Source: Bradyrhizobium sp. AZCC 1610 (GTDB lineage: Bacteria > Pseudomonadota > Alphaproteobacteria > Rhizobiales > Xanthobacteraceae). Taken from it: a stretch of DNA of 64,000 nucleotides. Position numbers and translations under genes: made by a program. Each line of letters starts with the position of its first letter. The first letter of the stretch is position 1. The notes under the pieces were generated by a model, which was not told the origin of the DNA, made no database searches, and saw nothing but the letters and a program-made list of their open reading frames with translations. Shown here one piece after another: positions 48,684-60,301 of the stretch. The stretch covers positions 186,001-250,000 of the forward strand of contig NZ_JAZHRR010000001.1 in the NCBI RefSeq assembly GCF_036924515.1, read 5' to 3'.

Positions 48684-49667
48684 ATGCCTTCTGTGTCAAC
48701 GCCAGCCAAACCACACCTCAGAATCGTGCTTTGTTCTCCCCGTGGTTTCTGCGCCGGGGTAGTGCGGGCCATCGATACCGTCGAGCGGGCGCTCGCCATC
48801 TATGGCGCCCCGGTCTATGTCCGTCACGAGATCGTGCATAACCGCTACGTGGTCGACAGCCTGAAGACCAAGGGCGCGATTTTCGTCGAGGAACTCGCCG
48901 AAATTCCCGACAATACCAACGCTCCGGTGGTGTTTTCGGCCCATGGGGTTCCAAAATCGGTTCCGGCAGACGCCCGCGCCCGTAATTTCTTTTCGCTGGA
49001 CGCGACTTGTCCGCTGGTCACGAAGGTGCACCGCGAGGCTGCGATCCACTTCAAGCGCGGCCGAGAAATTCTGCTGATCGGGCATTCTCATCATCCGGAG
49101 GTGGTCGGCACGCTCGGCCAGTTGCCGGCCGGCGCGGTGACGCTGATCGAGACCGCGGAGGACGCCAAGACGTTCACGCCGAAGGATCCGAACAACCTCG
49201 CCTTCGTGACCCAGACGACGCTGTCGATCGACGACACCGCGGAGATCGTTGCGCTGCTCAAGGAGCGCTTCCCGAACATCAACGGGCCGCACAAGGAAGA
49301 CATCTGCTACGCCACCACCAACCGCCAGCTCGCGGTCAAGAAAGTGGCCCCGGTGGTCGATGCTTTGATCGTGGTCGGCGCGCCGAATTCGTCGAACTCG
49401 CAGCGCCTGCGCGAAGTCGCCGAGCGCGAGGGCTGCCCGGTCTCGGTGCTGGCGCAACGCGCCTCGGATCTCGACTGGTCGCGCTTCGAGGGCATCAAGA
49501 GCCTCGGCATCACGGCGGGCGCGTCCGCGCCGGAGGTGATCGTCGAGGAAATCATGGGCGCCTTCGCCGAGCGCTTCGAATTGCATGTGGAGACGGTGTC
49601 GGCCGCGGAGGAGAACGAGTTCTTCCCGCTGCCGCGTTCGCTGCGGCCCGAAGCTGCCGCCGAGTAG
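48684..49667 (+). CDS. ispH: 4-hydroxy-3-methylbut-2-enyl diphosphate reductase
   Basis: 327 aa. Last step of the MEP isoprenoid pathway, yielding IPP and DMAPP. [4Fe-4S] ligands are Cys in [25 protein letters not shown] and [11 protein letters not shown]. Substrate-binding His residues are in [11 protein letters not shown] and [10 protein letters not shown], and the Ser-Asn pair in [11 protein letters not shown]. First gene of a tight group with thrB and rnhA (5 bp to thrB). Confidence 0.95.
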   Translation: MPSVSTPAKPHLRIVLCSPRGFCAGVVRAIDTVERALAIYGAPVYVRHEIVHNRYVVDSLKTKGAIFVEELAEIPDNTNAPVVFSAHGVPKSVPADARARNFFSLDATCPLVTKVHREAAIHFKRGREILLIGHSHHPEVVGTLGQLPAGAVTLIETAEDAKTFTPKDPNNLAFVTQTTLSIDDTAEIVALLKERFPNINGPHKEDICYATTNRQLAVKKVAPVVDALIVVGAPNSSNSQRLREVAEREGCPVSVLAQRASDLDWSRFEGIKSLGITAGASAPEVIVEEIMGAFAERFELHVETVSAAEENEFFPLPRSLRPEAAAE

Positions 49668-49672
49668 TCGCG

Positions 49673-50653
49673 ATGGCGGTTTACACCGACGTCGCCGCCG
49701 AAGATCTCGCGGAGTACCTGAAAGGCTACGACATCGGCGAGTTGCTCTCCTACAAGGGCATCGCCGAGGGCGTCGAGAACTCAAACTTTCTGCTGCATAC
49801 CAGCAAAGGCGCCTTCATCCTCACGCTCTATGAAAAGCGCGTGGCGGTGGACGACCTGCCGTACTTCCTGTCGCTGATGGCGCATCTGGCCGAGCGCGGC
49901 GTGCGTTGCCCGCAGCCGGCGAGGAATCGCAAGGGCGAGGTCTATAGCGAACTAGCCGGGCGTCCTGCGGCGATCATCAACTTCCTCGAAGGCATGTGGC
50001 CGCGGCGGCCCAATGCCTCGCATTGCACCGGCGTGGGCGAAGCGCTCGCCAGGATGCATCTGGCGGGGCGCGACTTCCCGATGTTCCGCAAGAACCCGCT
50101 GTCGGTCGAGGGCTGGCGGCCGTTGTTCGATCTCGCCGCGCCGCGTGCGGACAGCGTCGCGCCCGGCTTGCAGGACTTCATCGCGCGCGAGCTCGATCAC
50201 CTCGAAGCGCGCTGGCCGAAAGATCTGCCGCCCGGCGTCATCCATGCCGATCTGTTTCCCGACAACGTGTTCTTCCTCGGCGATAAATTGTCGGGGCTGA
50301 TCGACTTCCCGTTTTCCTGCAACGACATGTTGGCCTACGACGTCGCGATCTGCCTGAACGCGTGGTGCTTCGAGCCGGATCATGCCTTCAACGTCACCAA
50401 GGCGCGGGCGCTGCTCAATGCCTATGGCCGCGAGCGCCAATTGTCTGATACCGAGCAGGAGGCGCTGCCGCTGCTGGCGCGCGGCGCGGCGCTGCGTTTC
50501 CTGCTGACGCGGCTGGTCGACTTTCTCAACGTGCCGCCGGGCGCGCTGGTGAAGCCAAAGGACCCGCTCGAATATGTCCGCAAGCTGCGCTTCCACCAGA
50601 ACGTCGCGAGCGTGCGCGATTACGGCCTGACCCAGCCAGGATGCGTCGCTTGA
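49673..50653 (+). CDS. thrB: Homoserine kinase, APH-type
   Basis: 326 aa. Phosphorylates homoserine in threonine synthesis. It belongs to the aminoglycoside-phosphotransferase fold rather than GHMP kinases, as in other Rhizobiales: [22 protein letters not shown] (nucleotide-binding loop), catalytic [16 protein letters not shown] and the metal motif [18 protein letters not shown]. Starts 5 bp after ispH; its stop overlaps rnhA by 13 bp. Confidence 0.93.
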   Translation: MAVYTDVAAEDLAEYLKGYDIGELLSYKGIAEGVENSNFLLHTSKGAFILTLYEKRVAVDDLPYFLSLMAHLAERGVRCPQPARNRKGEVYSELAGRPAAIINFLEGMWPRRPNASHCTGVGEALARMHLAGRDFPMFRKNPLSVEGWRPLFDLAAPRADSVAPGLQDFIARELDHLEARWPKDLPPGVIHADLFPDNVFFLGDKLSGLIDFPFSCNDMLAYDVAICLNAWCFEPDHAFNVTKARALLNAYGRERQLSDTEQEALPLLARGAALRFLLTRLVDFLNVPPGALVKPKDPLEYVRKLRFHQNVASVRDYGLTQPGCVA

Positions 50654-51114
50654 GCGAACTCCCTCACGTGACGGTCTTCACCGACGGCGCCTGCTCGGGC
50701 AATCCCGGCCCCGGCGGCTGGGGCGCCATCCTGAGATTCGGCGACAAAGAGAAGGAACTGAAAGGCGGCGAGGCACACACCACCAACAACCGCATGGAGC
50801 TGATGGCGGCGATCTCGGCGCTGGAAGCGCTGAAGAAGCCGTGCGTGGTCGACCTCACCACCGACAGCCAGTATGTCCGCCAGGGCATCACAGCCTGGAT
50901 CCACGGCTGGAAGCGGAACGGCTGGCGCACCGCCGACAAGAAGCCGGTCAAGAATGTCGAACTATGGCAGCGGCTCGATGCCGCGCTGAAACCGCACCAG
51001 GTGCGCTGGCACTGGATCAAGGGCCACGCCGGCCACGCCGAAAACGAGCGCGCCGATCAATTGGCGCGCGACGGCGTGGCGATGGCGCGGTTGCAGGAGA
51101 GGGTGGGGAAGTAG
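50641..51114 (+). CDS. rnhA: Ribonuclease HI
   Basis: 157 aa. Degrades the RNA strand of RNA-DNA hybrids. Active-site acidic residues: Asp in [17 protein letters not shown], Glu in [14 protein letters not shown], Asp in [11 protein letters not shown], and Asp in [12 protein letters not shown]; His in [12 protein letters not shown]. Length is normal. The ATG at 50641 overlaps the end of thrB by 13 bp, so translation is probably coupled. Confidence 0.94.
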   Translation: MRRLSELPHVTVFTDGACSGNPGPGGWGAILRFGDKEKELKGGEAHTTNNRMELMAAISALEALKKPCVVDLTTDSQYVRQGITAWIHGWKRNGWRTADKKPVKNVELWQRLDAALKPHQVRWHWIKGHAGHAENERADQLARDGVAMARLQERVGK

Positions 51115-51124
51115 GGTTGCGCTC

Positions 51125-51274
51125 GTAGGGTGAGTAGCGCAGCGAAACCCACCATCCGCGCTGCGAGAATGGCGGGAGCCATCCGCCGTCATGCCCGGGC
51201 TTGTCCCGGGCATCCACGTCTTCACTTCGGTCGAGCATCAAGACGTGGATGGCCGGGACAGGCCCGGCCATGAC
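51125..51274. repeat. Two palindromic repeats: a degenerate half copy and a full copy
   Basis: 51125-51160 (GTAGGGTGAGTAGCGCAGCG, then AAACCCACC) is a half copy of the GTAGGGTGGG family lacking its partner arm. 51188-51274 is a full copy of the CGTCATGCCCGGGC family: GTCATGCCCGGGCTTGTCCC at the left and GGCCGGGACAGGCCCGGCCA then TGAC at the right, with an inner CATCCACGTCTT/AAGACGTGGATG pair. Compare 16743-16832. Confidence 0.78.
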
Positions 51275-51302
51275 CAATTCCTTGAGGCGAAGGCGCTTGC
51301 TC

Positions 51303-51788
51303 TCAGAGCTGCCCCAGCAGCGTATCGCCGCCGGAGACCTCGACCTTGCCTGGCGCGGGCTCGAGGTTGAGCTTCTTCACCACGCCGTCGTCCACCAGCA
51401 TCGAATAGCGCTTGGAGCGGATGCCCAGCCCGTTGCCGGAGGCGTCGAGCTCCATGCCGATCGCCTTGGTGAAATCGGCATTGCCGTCGGCGAGGAACAC
51501 CGCTTCGTCACGCTGGTCGGTGTCGCGCTTCCAGGCGTTCATGACGAAGGCGTCGTTGACGGAAACGATGGCGATGGTGTTCACGCCCTTGTCCTTGATG
51601 GCATAGGCGTTGAGGAAGATGCTCGGCAGATGCATCTTGTGGCAGGTGCCGGTATAGGCGCCGGGCACCGCGAACAGCGCGACCTTCTTGCCCTTGAAAA
51701 TATCGTCGGTGGTTTTGACCTGCGGGCCTTCCGCCGTCATCACGCGAAACTTGGCCTCCGGCAGCTTGTCGCCAACTTGGATTGTCAT
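51303..51788 (-). CDS. Peroxiredoxin (Prx5/AhpE-like, peroxisomal type)
   Basis: 161 aa from the ATG at 51788, with GAGGGAG upstream. Thiol peroxidase; the peroxidatic Cys is in PGAYTGTCHKMHLPSI (consensus PGAFTxxC). Further signatures: TIAIVSVNDAFVMNAWKRD and RYSMLVDDGVVKKLNLEP. Reduced by glutathione/glutaredoxin or thioredoxin in relatives. Monocistronic, convergent with rnhA across a palindromic repeat block. Confidence 0.92.
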   Translation of the reverse strand: MTIQVGDKLPEAKFRVMTAEGPQVKTTDDIFKGKKVALFAVPGAYTGTCHKMHLPSIFLNAYAIKDKGVNTIAIVSVNDAFVMNAWKRDTDQRDEAVFLADGNADFTKAIGMELDASGNGLGIRSKRYSMLVDDGVVKKLNLEPAPGKVEVSGGDTLLGQL

Positions 51789-51897
51789 CGTCAATTCTCC
51801 CTCAATGAGCGGATAGTTTCTTAGACCGGGCGGGTGACCGGCACAATATTCAGGGCAAGCGAAACGGCAACGGTAGTGGTCGTTCACGCTTCCGTCA

Positions 51898-52449
51898 TCA
51901 GGGGGAAAAGCCCCCTTCATCCAGGAAGGCCTGCTCCTCTAGCGTGGTCGCGCGGCCCAAAAGGCGGTTGCGATGGGGGAAGCGGCCGAAGCGCCGGATG
52001 ATGTCGGCGTGGTGTTCGGCCCATTTCAGGCTTTCGGTGTGGCCGGCCGCGCGCGACAGCTCGATGCAGCGCAACTGGTCGGCCAGGTGCTCCGAATGCA
52101 TCAAGGGCAGATAGAGGAATTCACGTAAAGCGGGATCGATCCGCGCATCCACGCCGCGATCGATGGCGCGGTGCGCCACCTCGCGCGCGAGGCGGTCGCT
52201 GGCATAGGTCCCGATGTCGCCGCGGAACATGTTGCGGGGAAACTGGTCGAGCACGATGACGAGCGCCAGCGCGCCGTCATCGCTCGTTTCCCATGAGGAT
52301 AGTTCGCCGGCCGCCGCGCGCTGCCACAGGCCGAGAAAGCGCCGGCGCACCTCCGCGTCAAAGGCGTCGTCGGGCGTGTACCAGCGGTCGGGGCCGGCAT
52401 CACGCCAGAACGCCAAAATGCCGGCCGGCGTGATAGGAGCTTCAGCCAT
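51898..52449 (-). CDS. DUF924 family protein
   Basis: 183 aa from the ATG at 52449 (a start at 52467 adds six residues). Characteristic DUF924 segments: ILAFWRDAGPDRWYTPDDAF, VIVLDQFPRNMFRGDIGTYA, FLYLPLMHSEHLADQLRCIE, GRFPHRNRLLGRATTLEEQA. All-helical TPR-like fold, function unknown. It lies 21 bp downstream of fadD in the same direction and is probably co-transcribed. Confidence 0.88.
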   Translation of the reverse strand: MAEAPITPAGILAFWRDAGPDRWYTPDDAFDAEVRRRFLGLWQRAAAGELSSWETSDDGALALVIVLDQFPRNMFRGDIGTYASDRLAREVAHRAIDRGVDARIDPALREFLYLPLMHSEHLADQLRCIELSRAAGHTESLKWAEHHADIIRRFGRFPHRNRLLGRATTLEEQAFLDEGGFSP

Positions 52450-52470
52450 CAACAGCGGTCCGTGCACCCC

Positions 52471-54153
52471 TTACGCCGCGGCCTTTTTCTCATCGCGCAG
52501 CTCGCGGCGCAGGATCTTGCCGACATTGGTCTTGGGCAGGTCGGTCCTGAACTCGATCTGCTTGGGGACCTTGTAGGCGGTGAGCTGCGTGCCGCAGAAC
52601 TTGATGACGTCCTCCGCAGTCAGGTTCGGGTCCTTCTTGACGATGAACGCCTTCACCGCCTCGCCCGACTTCGCGTCCGCGACGCCGATCACGGCGCATT
52701 CGAGTACGCCGGCATGGCTTGCGATCACTTCCTCGATCTCGTTGGGATAGACGTTGAAGCCCGAGACCAGGATCATGTCCTTCTTGCGGTCGACGATCTT
52801 GGTGTAGCCGCGTTCGTCCATCACGCCGATGTCGCCGGTGCGGAAGAAGCCGTCCGCGGTCATTACGTTGGCGGTCTCTTCCGGCCGGTTCCAGTAGCCG
52901 GCCATCACCTGCGGGCCCTTGGCGCAGATCTCGCCGGGAGTGCCGAGCGGCACTTCGTTGCCCTCATCGTCGCGGATCGAGAGATAGGTCGAGGGCACGG
53001 GAAGGCCGATCGTACCGGAGAACTCCTCGATGTCGGCGCGATTGCAGGTCAGCGTCGGCGACGTCTCCGACAGGCCGTAGCCTTCCGACAGTGTGCAGCC
53101 GGTGGTCTTCAGCCATTTCTCGGCAACGGGCTTTTGCGTCGCCATGCCGCCGCCGTTGGAGATCTTCAGTTTGGAGAAATCGAGCTTGTCGAACCCCGGT
53201 GTATTCAACAGGCCGTTGTAAAGCGTGTTGACGGCCGGGAAAAAGCTGACCTGATACTTCGCCAGCTCCTTGACGAAGCCGGCCATGTCGCGCGGGTTGG
53301 GAATGAGCAGATTGGTGCCACCGGCGCGCACTCCGAGCAGGTAACACGCGGTCAGCGCGAAGATGTGATAAAGCGGCAGCGCGCAGACGATGACCATCTG
53401 GTCGACAATCGGCGGCTTCTTCAGCGCCGGCTGCAGCCAGGCGTCATTCTGCAGCACGTTGGCAAGGATGTTGCGGTGGAGGAGCGTCGCGCCCTTGGAG
53501 ACGCCCGTGGTGCCGCCGGTATATTGCAGGAAGGCGACATCATCGAGCGTGAGCTTCGGCTTGCTGAGCTTCAGGCTGCGGCCGGCGGCGAGCGCCTCGT
53601 TGAACGAGACTGCGCCCGGGATCGACCAGGCCGGCACCATCTTCTTTACCTTGCGGACCACCAGGTTGACGATCACGCCCTTGAAGCCGAGCAGATCGCC
53701 CATGCTGCCGACGATCACGTGCTTGACCGCGGTCCGTGCGATCACCTGCTGTACCGTGGTGGCGAAATTCTCCAGAACGATGATCGCCTCGGCGCCGGAA
53801 TCCTTGAGCTGATGCTCGAGCTCGCGCGGGGTGTAGAGCGGGTTGACGTTCACCACGGCATAGCCGGCGCGCAGCACGGCGGCGGTCGAGACCGGGTATT
53901 GCAGCACGTTCGGCATCATCAGCGCGACGCGGGCGCCTTTTTGCAGGCCCTTGCTCTGCAGATAGGCGCCAAGCGCGGCCGACATTTCGTCGAGGTCACG
54001 GTAGCTGATCGACTTGTCCATACAGATGAATGCCTTGCGGTCGGCGAACTTCGCAAAGCTTTCTTCCAACAGCTCGACCAGCGATGAGTACTGGGTGACG
54101 TCGATATCGGCTGGCACGCCGGCCGGATATTGCTTGAGCCAGAACCGCTCCAT
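52471..54153 (-). CDS. fadD: Long-chain fatty acid--CoA ligase
   Basis: 560 aa adenylate-forming enzyme activating fatty acids. The P-loop motif YTGGTTGVSKGATLLHRN is at about 209-226; GYGLSETSPTL is the adenine-binding motif; YTKIVDRKKDMILVSGFNVY the hinge and fatty-acid signature; the catalytic Lys lies near the C-terminus in LPKTNVGKILRRELRD. Starts MERFWLKQYPAGVPADIDV, as usual for the FadD clade. It would feed the beta-oxidation genes at 5-10 kb, although those lie far away and are separately expressed. Confidence 0.93.
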   Translation of the reverse strand: MERFWLKQYPAGVPADIDVTQYSSLVELLEESFAKFADRKAFICMDKSISYRDLDEMSAALGAYLQSKGLQKGARVALMMPNVLQYPVSTAAVLRAGYAVVNVNPLYTPRELEHQLKDSGAEAIIVLENFATTVQQVIARTAVKHVIVGSMGDLLGFKGVIVNLVVRKVKKMVPAWSIPGAVSFNEALAAGRSLKLSKPKLTLDDVAFLQYTGGTTGVSKGATLLHRNILANVLQNDAWLQPALKKPPIVDQMVIVCALPLYHIFALTACYLLGVRAGGTNLLIPNPRDMAGFVKELAKYQVSFFPAVNTLYNGLLNTPGFDKLDFSKLKISNGGGMATQKPVAEKWLKTTGCTLSEGYGLSETSPTLTCNRADIEEFSGTIGLPVPSTYLSIRDDEGNEVPLGTPGEICAKGPQVMAGYWNRPEETANVMTADGFFRTGDIGVMDERGYTKIVDRKKDMILVSGFNVYPNEIEEVIASHAGVLECAVIGVADAKSGEAVKAFIVKKDPNLTAEDVIKFCGTQLTAYKVPKQIEFRTDLPKTNVGKILRRELRDEKKAAA

Positions 54154-54329
54154 GGTATTTCCCCTCTGGTTGTTTCCCTGTTTCTCGGCCGGGCGCGCCT
54201 TGTTTTCGGCAGTATTGTGAATGCCGCCGCCGATGGCAAGCGGCTGCGTGCTATCGACGCATTTCGGCGACCTGGAATAGTTCGGCCGAATGGCAGAAAA
54301 ACTGCCAAATTACGCGGCCGCGTGGGCCG

Positions 54330-55778
54330 TTAACCAGCCGGCTTGGTTTCGCCCTTGGGTTTAGCGGCGGCCTTCGGCTTGGCCGGCTTCGGCGCGGGCT
54401 TGTCTCCGACGGCCGCGGGCTTGGCGGCTGCGGGTTGGGTGGCTGCGGGTTTGGTGGGTGGCTTTCGTTCGGCCGCAGCGGCCGGCTTGGCGGCAGTCTC
54501 CGGCTTGGCGTTCGCATGCCTGACGGCCGCAGGCTTGGCTGACGGCTTTGCGTTGGCTTCAGCCTTGGGCGCTGCCGCGGCATCGGGCTTCTTCGCTGCA
54601 ATCTTCGACTTCTTGCCGCGCTTTGCCGACGCCTGCTTCTCGGCCTCCGCCGCAACGGCCGCGATCAATGCGGCGCCGGTCTTGGTCGGACCGGTATAGA
54701 CCGGAACGGGCTCGGAAGGCTCGGCCGCAGCCGCCAGCAGGTCCGCGGGCTTGGCTAACGGCGGCTGCAGTCCGGCGGTGAAGAACGTAACCGCCGCCTC
54801 GCCGGTCGACGCGCTGCCGTTGCTGGCGACGACGTCGGCATCCTCGTCGGTGGCGGGACGCTTGCGTTTGCCGTTGCACATCTCATCGCGCAGGTTCGGC
54901 GGCGTCGCATCGATCGGAACCAGGTTGTCGACGGTGCCGAGCGCGGGCTTCAGCCAGCCCAGCCCGTTGCCGCCGAAGCCGCGCTCCAGCAATTGCGCCG
55001 CGCGAACCGCGCGCGCCTGTCCCGACGATGCGCCGAGCACGACGGCGATCAGCCGCTTGCCGTTGCGGGTCGCGGAGGCGACCAGATTGTAGCCGGAAGC
55101 GCAGATGAAGCCGGTCTTGAAGCCGTCGGCGCCCGGATAGCGCCCGATCAGCTTGTTGAAATTCTGCGTCACCCTGCGGCCGTAGCGGATCGAGGGGATG
55201 TGCATGAAGTATTCGTATTCCGGCAGGTCGCGAATGACGGCGCGTGCCAGGATCGCGAGATCGCGCGCCGAGGTGACCTGTCCGTCCGCCGGCAGGCCGT
55301 TCGGATTGACGTAGCTCGTCTGCGTCATGCCGAGCCTCGAGGCGGTCTGGTTCATCATGCCGGAGAAACCGTCGACTGATCCGCCGACGCCTTCGGCGAG
55401 CACCACGGCCATGTCGTTGGCCGACTTTACCATCATCATCTTCAGCGCGTTATCGACGGTGACCTGGGTGCCCGGAGGAAAACCCATCTTGGACGGCGAC
55501 TCCGAGGCGGCGACCAGCGACACTGTCAACAGCGTGTCGAGCGACAGACGCCCTTCCTTCACGGCCTTCAGCGTGACGTAGGCGGTCATGATCTTGGTCA
55601 CCGAGGCGGGATACCAAGGCATGGTGGCGTTATCGGCCTGCAGGACCTTGCCGGTATCGGCTTCGACGACCAGCAGCGCTTCGGCGTGCACGGCGCGCGG
55701 CGTCACGACGGCAAGCGCCGTCGCCAGGAAAATCCAGTTCAACGAGGAAGCGCGAAGCAGCGGGCGAAGAAAATGCAC
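54330..55778 (-). CDS. D-alanyl-D-alanine carboxypeptidase (PBP5/6 class) with Ala/Lys/Pro-rich tail
   Basis: 482 aa. Signal peptide to about residue 33. Peptidase S11 motifs: SVTK with nucleophile Ser59 and Lys62, SAN at 119-121, KTG at 221-223 in GADGFKTGFICASGYNL. It trims the terminal D-Ala of peptidoglycan stem peptides. After the catalytic domain, about 110 residues (from about 370) are almost only A, K, P and E, a flexible basic tail that could bind the wall or membrane. Typical relatives end in an amphipathic anchor, which I do not see. Confidence 0.92.
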   Translation of the reverse strand: MHFLRPLLRASSLNWIFLATALAVVTPRAVHAEALLVVEADTGKVLQADNATMPWYPASVTKIMTAYVTLKAVKEGRLSLDTLLTVSLVAASESPSKMGFPPGTQVTVDNALKMMMVKSANDMAVVLAEGVGGSVDGFSGMMNQTASRLGMTQTSYVNPNGLPADGQVTSARDLAILARAVIRDLPEYEYFMHIPSIRYGRRVTQNFNKLIGRYPGADGFKTGFICASGYNLVASATRNGKRLIAVVLGASSGQARAVRAAQLLERGFGGNGLGWLKPALGTVDNLVPIDATPPNLRDEMCNGKRKRPATDEDADVVASNGSASTGEAAVTFFTAGLQPPLAKPADLLAAAAEPSEPVPVYTGPTKTGAALIAAVAAEAEKQASAKRGKKSKIAAKKPDAAAAPKAEANAKPSAKPAAVRHANAKPETAAKPAAAAERKPPTKPAATQPAAAKPAAVGDKPAPKPAKPKAAAKPKGETKPAG

Positions 55779-55980
55779 TTTTCCGTTCCGGTCCTTTGAG
55801 ACCCGCCTTGAAAAAAGGAGGTCCTCTCGATCTAACGTTCGGGTTTCAAGCGTGTCCGGCGCCGTTGCTTTGCGGCGGTTGCAAACCTATACCGGCTTGG
55901 CGATCCAGAACAGAGGCCCAGCCACTAAATCGTGGATGAAATAGGCGCAATTTCGACGATAGTTGAACGTTAACAGCGTT

Positions 55981-57759
<1,779 letters not shown>

Positions 57760-57900
57760 TCGGATAAGGACTCAAAGGAAGCGATCAGCGGCCACTATAC
57801 TAATCAGGGATCGCGGTGGAGAACCAGAGCGGGATGAATTTTGTTCTGATCGCCGCGGACACGCCCGCCGACCTCCTCACCGTGAGGAGTTACATTTTAC

Positions 57901-58992
57901 TCAATTGATCAAACGGCCGGTGAGCGGCGGCAGGAACTGGTCGTCGAAAATGTCGGAGGCCTGCGGCCGCCTCTGAAACTTGAAATCTTCTGCGACCTGG
58001 TCGATCGAGCGTTCGAATCGCGCCGGATCGATCGCGCCGATGCCGTTGCGTTTCACTTCGCTGGTCAGGATGTTGTCGCGCAGGATGCTCTGCAGGCGTT
58101 CGAGTTCGAGGTCCTTTGAGCCGCCGTCCATGCGATTGGCGACTTCGGTCGCAGCGCCTGCGGGGTCCTTGATCGTAAGATGCAGGCCGCTGATCACGGC
58201 CCGCACGAACCCCTTCACCGCCTCGGGCTTGGCGGCCGCCAGCGCCGGATTGGCGATAACAGCGAAACCATAGGCCTCGCAGCCATACTCGGCGAATTTC
58301 AGCACTGCCAGGTCATCGGCGGGCACGCCGCGGTCCTTCAAACTGATCGCCGACAGATAGGAAAATCCGGTCACAGCATCGATCTGGCCTGCCGACAGCA
58401 TCGGCTCGCGCACCGCGGCGCTGATGCTGCTCTGTTTCACAGTCTTGATCTTGATGCCGTTCTGGTGTGCCACCGCCGGCCACAGCCGGATCGACAGGTC
58501 GCCTTCAGCGGCGCCGAGAGTCTTGCCCTCGATATCGGTCAACGCGCGGACGCCGCGGCTCTTGCGGGCGATGATGGAATAGGGCGCCTTGTTGAACAGT
58601 ACGAACACCGCCTTGATCCTGGGGCCGCCCTGCTTGTCCTTGTCGCGAAACCGCATCAACGCATTGATGTCGACGAGAGCAAAATCGCTGGTGCCTGCCG
58701 CGACGCGCGCAATCGCGTCCGACGATCCGCTGGCGATGTTGGTGGTGACCGCCAGCGCTTCCGCGCCGAACAGGCCGCCGGCTGTGGCCATCACGAACGG
58801 GGCGGCGGCGGCATCGATTGGACGGTCGAGCGAAAACTGGATCGCAAGTGGAGGCCGAGGAGGATCGTCCGCGGCCAGGACATCGTTTGCCATCAAGCCC
58901 GCAATTGCGCACAGCCCGGCAAGGGAAGCCAAGAGAATGCTCAAGAGAACGCTCAGGCGAGAGCGGATGGCGTTGGTCCTGATAGCACGCAT
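57901..58992 (-). CDS. NMT1/SsuA-like ABC transporter substrate-binding protein
   Basis: 363 aa from the ATG at 58992 (MRAIRTNAIRSRLSVLLSIL), a signal peptide ending near VLAAD. The mature part has APFVMATAGGLFGAEALAVT, SGSSDAIARVAAGTSDFALV and TLGAAEGDLSIRLWPAVAHQ, typical of taurine/nitrate/thiamine-precursor binding proteins. GYEVN-type residues are replaced, so the ligand cannot be named. No permease or ATPase gene for it is in the window. Confidence 0.85.
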   Translation of the reverse strand: MRAIRTNAIRSRLSVLLSILLASLAGLCAIAGLMANDVLAADDPPRPPLAIQFSLDRPIDAAAAPFVMATAGGLFGAEALAVTTNIASGSSDAIARVAAGTSDFALVDINALMRFRDKDKQGGPRIKAVFVLFNKAPYSIIARKSRGVRALTDIEGKTLGAAEGDLSIRLWPAVAHQNGIKIKTVKQSSISAAVREPMLSAGQIDAVTGFSYLSAISLKDRGVPADDLAVLKFAEYGCEAYGFAVIANPALAAAKPEAVKGFVRAVISGLHLTIKDPAGAATEVANRMDGGSKDLELERLQSILRDNILTSEVKRNGIGAIDPARFERSIDQVAEDFKFQRRPQASDIFDDQFLPPLTGRLIN

Positions 58993-59232
58993 CGAGATTA
59001 CATCAGCACGAGGTGGGACAAGTTGCCGCGCTGGCGATGACTGTTTCGTGACATCGCCAACGGCATGAATCGCCCTTGGGCGAGCCATTCTGCAGCATCT
59101 AACCTGAACGGTCGATGACTGCCACGATTTTGCCAGGGATCGTTCAGCTGCCGTTCGGATTGGGGAACCTAGTATCCGCTCGATGGTTAGCTATCTGAGG
59201 CCTGTCGGCCAGCTTCCACGGAGGATATCGAG

Positions 59233-59646
59233 ATGTTTGCGCGAAAGGGTGTGTTTTCATCGATCGGCCGCGCCAGCGCGGTGGCGACAGTTGTGGCGGT
59301 GGCGCTGACGGCCGTCGCGCCGTCGACGGCCTTTGCCGGCTCCGCGTCTTCGGCCAAGGGCGTGACCGCTTCGACCGGGACCAGTGACGCGACCGATATC
59401 AGCGCCCGGCGCAGGTACTACCGTGGCGGCGGTGCCGCTGCTGCAGCGGCGTTCGCCGGCATCGTCGGTACGGGCCTTGCGATCGCGGCCGCGCAGAACC
59501 GCCGCGACTATTATTATGACAGCTACGGCTACTACGGTGGCGGACCGATCTATTACAGCGAGCCCGCTTACGGTTACTATGGCGGCGGCTACTACAGGCG
59601 ATCGGGCGTGCCCCACTTTCGCGGGCATCCCCTCGCCGACTGGTAA
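59233..59646 (+). CDS. Exported Gly/Tyr-rich protein
   Basis: 137 aa. Signal peptide AVATVVAVALTAVAPSTAFA. After a Ser/Thr-rich stretch comes a hydrophobic glycine-alanine segment (GAAAAAAFAGIVGTGLAIAA) and a Tyr/Gly-rich tail (RRDYYYDSYGYYGGGPIYY). Such proteins are frequent in bradyrhizobia; they may be cell-surface or outer-membrane associated. No function known. Preceded by GGAGGATATCGAG and followed by a clear terminator. Confidence 0.8.
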   Translation: MFARKGVFSSIGRASAVATVVAVALTAVAPSTAFAGSASSAKGVTASTGTSDATDISARRRYYRGGGAAAAAAFAGIVGTGLAIAAAQNRRDYYYDSYGYYGGGPIYYSEPAYGYYGGGYYRRSGVPHFRGHPLADW

Positions 59647-59680
59647 ACGTGATCGCTAAAATCGCCACCGTTAAAGATGA

Positions 59681-59712
59681 ATCCACCGGCCGCCCCGGCC
59701 GGTGGATTTTTT
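59681..59712 (+). terminator. Rho-independent terminator
   Basis: Stem ATCCACCGGCC/GGCCGGTGGAT (11 bp), loop GCCCC, then TTTTT. It ends the transcript of the Gly/Tyr-rich protein gene. Confidence 0.85.
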
Positions 59713-59769
59713 GTGGTTGCAGGCCCGGCCGTTAACACGCTCGCCACGGCTTTGCATTAGGTTCGGAGA

Positions 59770-60237
59770 ATGAGTGATTCGCTCGAACGGCTTTATCAGG
59801 CTGTCATCGCGGCCAGGGATCTCGATCCGGCCACGTCGCGAACGGCCCGCCTGTTTCAGCGCGGTCCCTCCAGGATGGCCAAGAAACTCGCCGAGGAGGC
59901 CATCGAAGTCGTCATCGACGCCGTCAACGGCAACACCGAGGCGGTGGTCCGCGAGAGCGCCGATCTGCTCTATAACCTGACCGTCCTGTGGGCTTCGGCC
60001 GGCGTGAAGCCGGAGGACGTCTGGCGCGAAATGGGGCGGCGTGAGGAAATGCTCGGCATCGCCGAGAAGCTGCCGAAGTCGGCGGTCAAAATGCCCAAAG
60101 TCCTGGCGAGCAAGGCGCTACCCGCCAAGGCGTTGCCCAAGACTTTGCCCAAGGAGTTGTCCAAGGCGACGGCACCCCCTGCGGTCCGGCGGCGAATTGT
60201 CGCGCTGGAAGGCCGCTCCTTGCGTAAACGGCACTAA
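59770..60237 (+). CDS. Phosphoribosyl-ATP pyrophosphatase-like protein with extended tail
   Basis: 155 aa. Residues about 1-95 match HisE: SLERLYQAVIAARDLDPATS, RMAKKLAEEAIEVVIDAVNG, ESADLLYNLTVLWASAGVKP; the EE...E acid cluster for Mg2+ is present. The C-terminal 55 residues (KLPKSAVKMPKVLASKALPA and onward) are a basic, K/P/A-rich tail not seen in ordinary HisE (about 105 aa). It lies far from any other his gene in this window. Either a second HisE or a house-cleaning nucleotide pyrophosphatase of the MazG superfamily. Confidence 0.78.
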   Translation: MSDSLERLYQAVIAARDLDPATSRTARLFQRGPSRMAKKLAEEAIEVVIDAVNGNTEAVVRESADLLYNLTVLWASAGVKPEDVWREMGRREEMLGIAEKLPKSAVKMPKVLASKALPAKALPKTLPKELSKATAPPAVRRRIVALEGRSLRKRH

Positions 60238-60301
60238 TTTCCTTTCGAATTCCGTCTTTTTCCGGCATGGACAAATCCGCCGCATGATGGTTCATGCGGC
60301 C

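Noticed and set aside
52462..54087. 541-codon plus-strand frame opposite fadD
   Set aside because: Antisense of a recognised enzyme; no motif.
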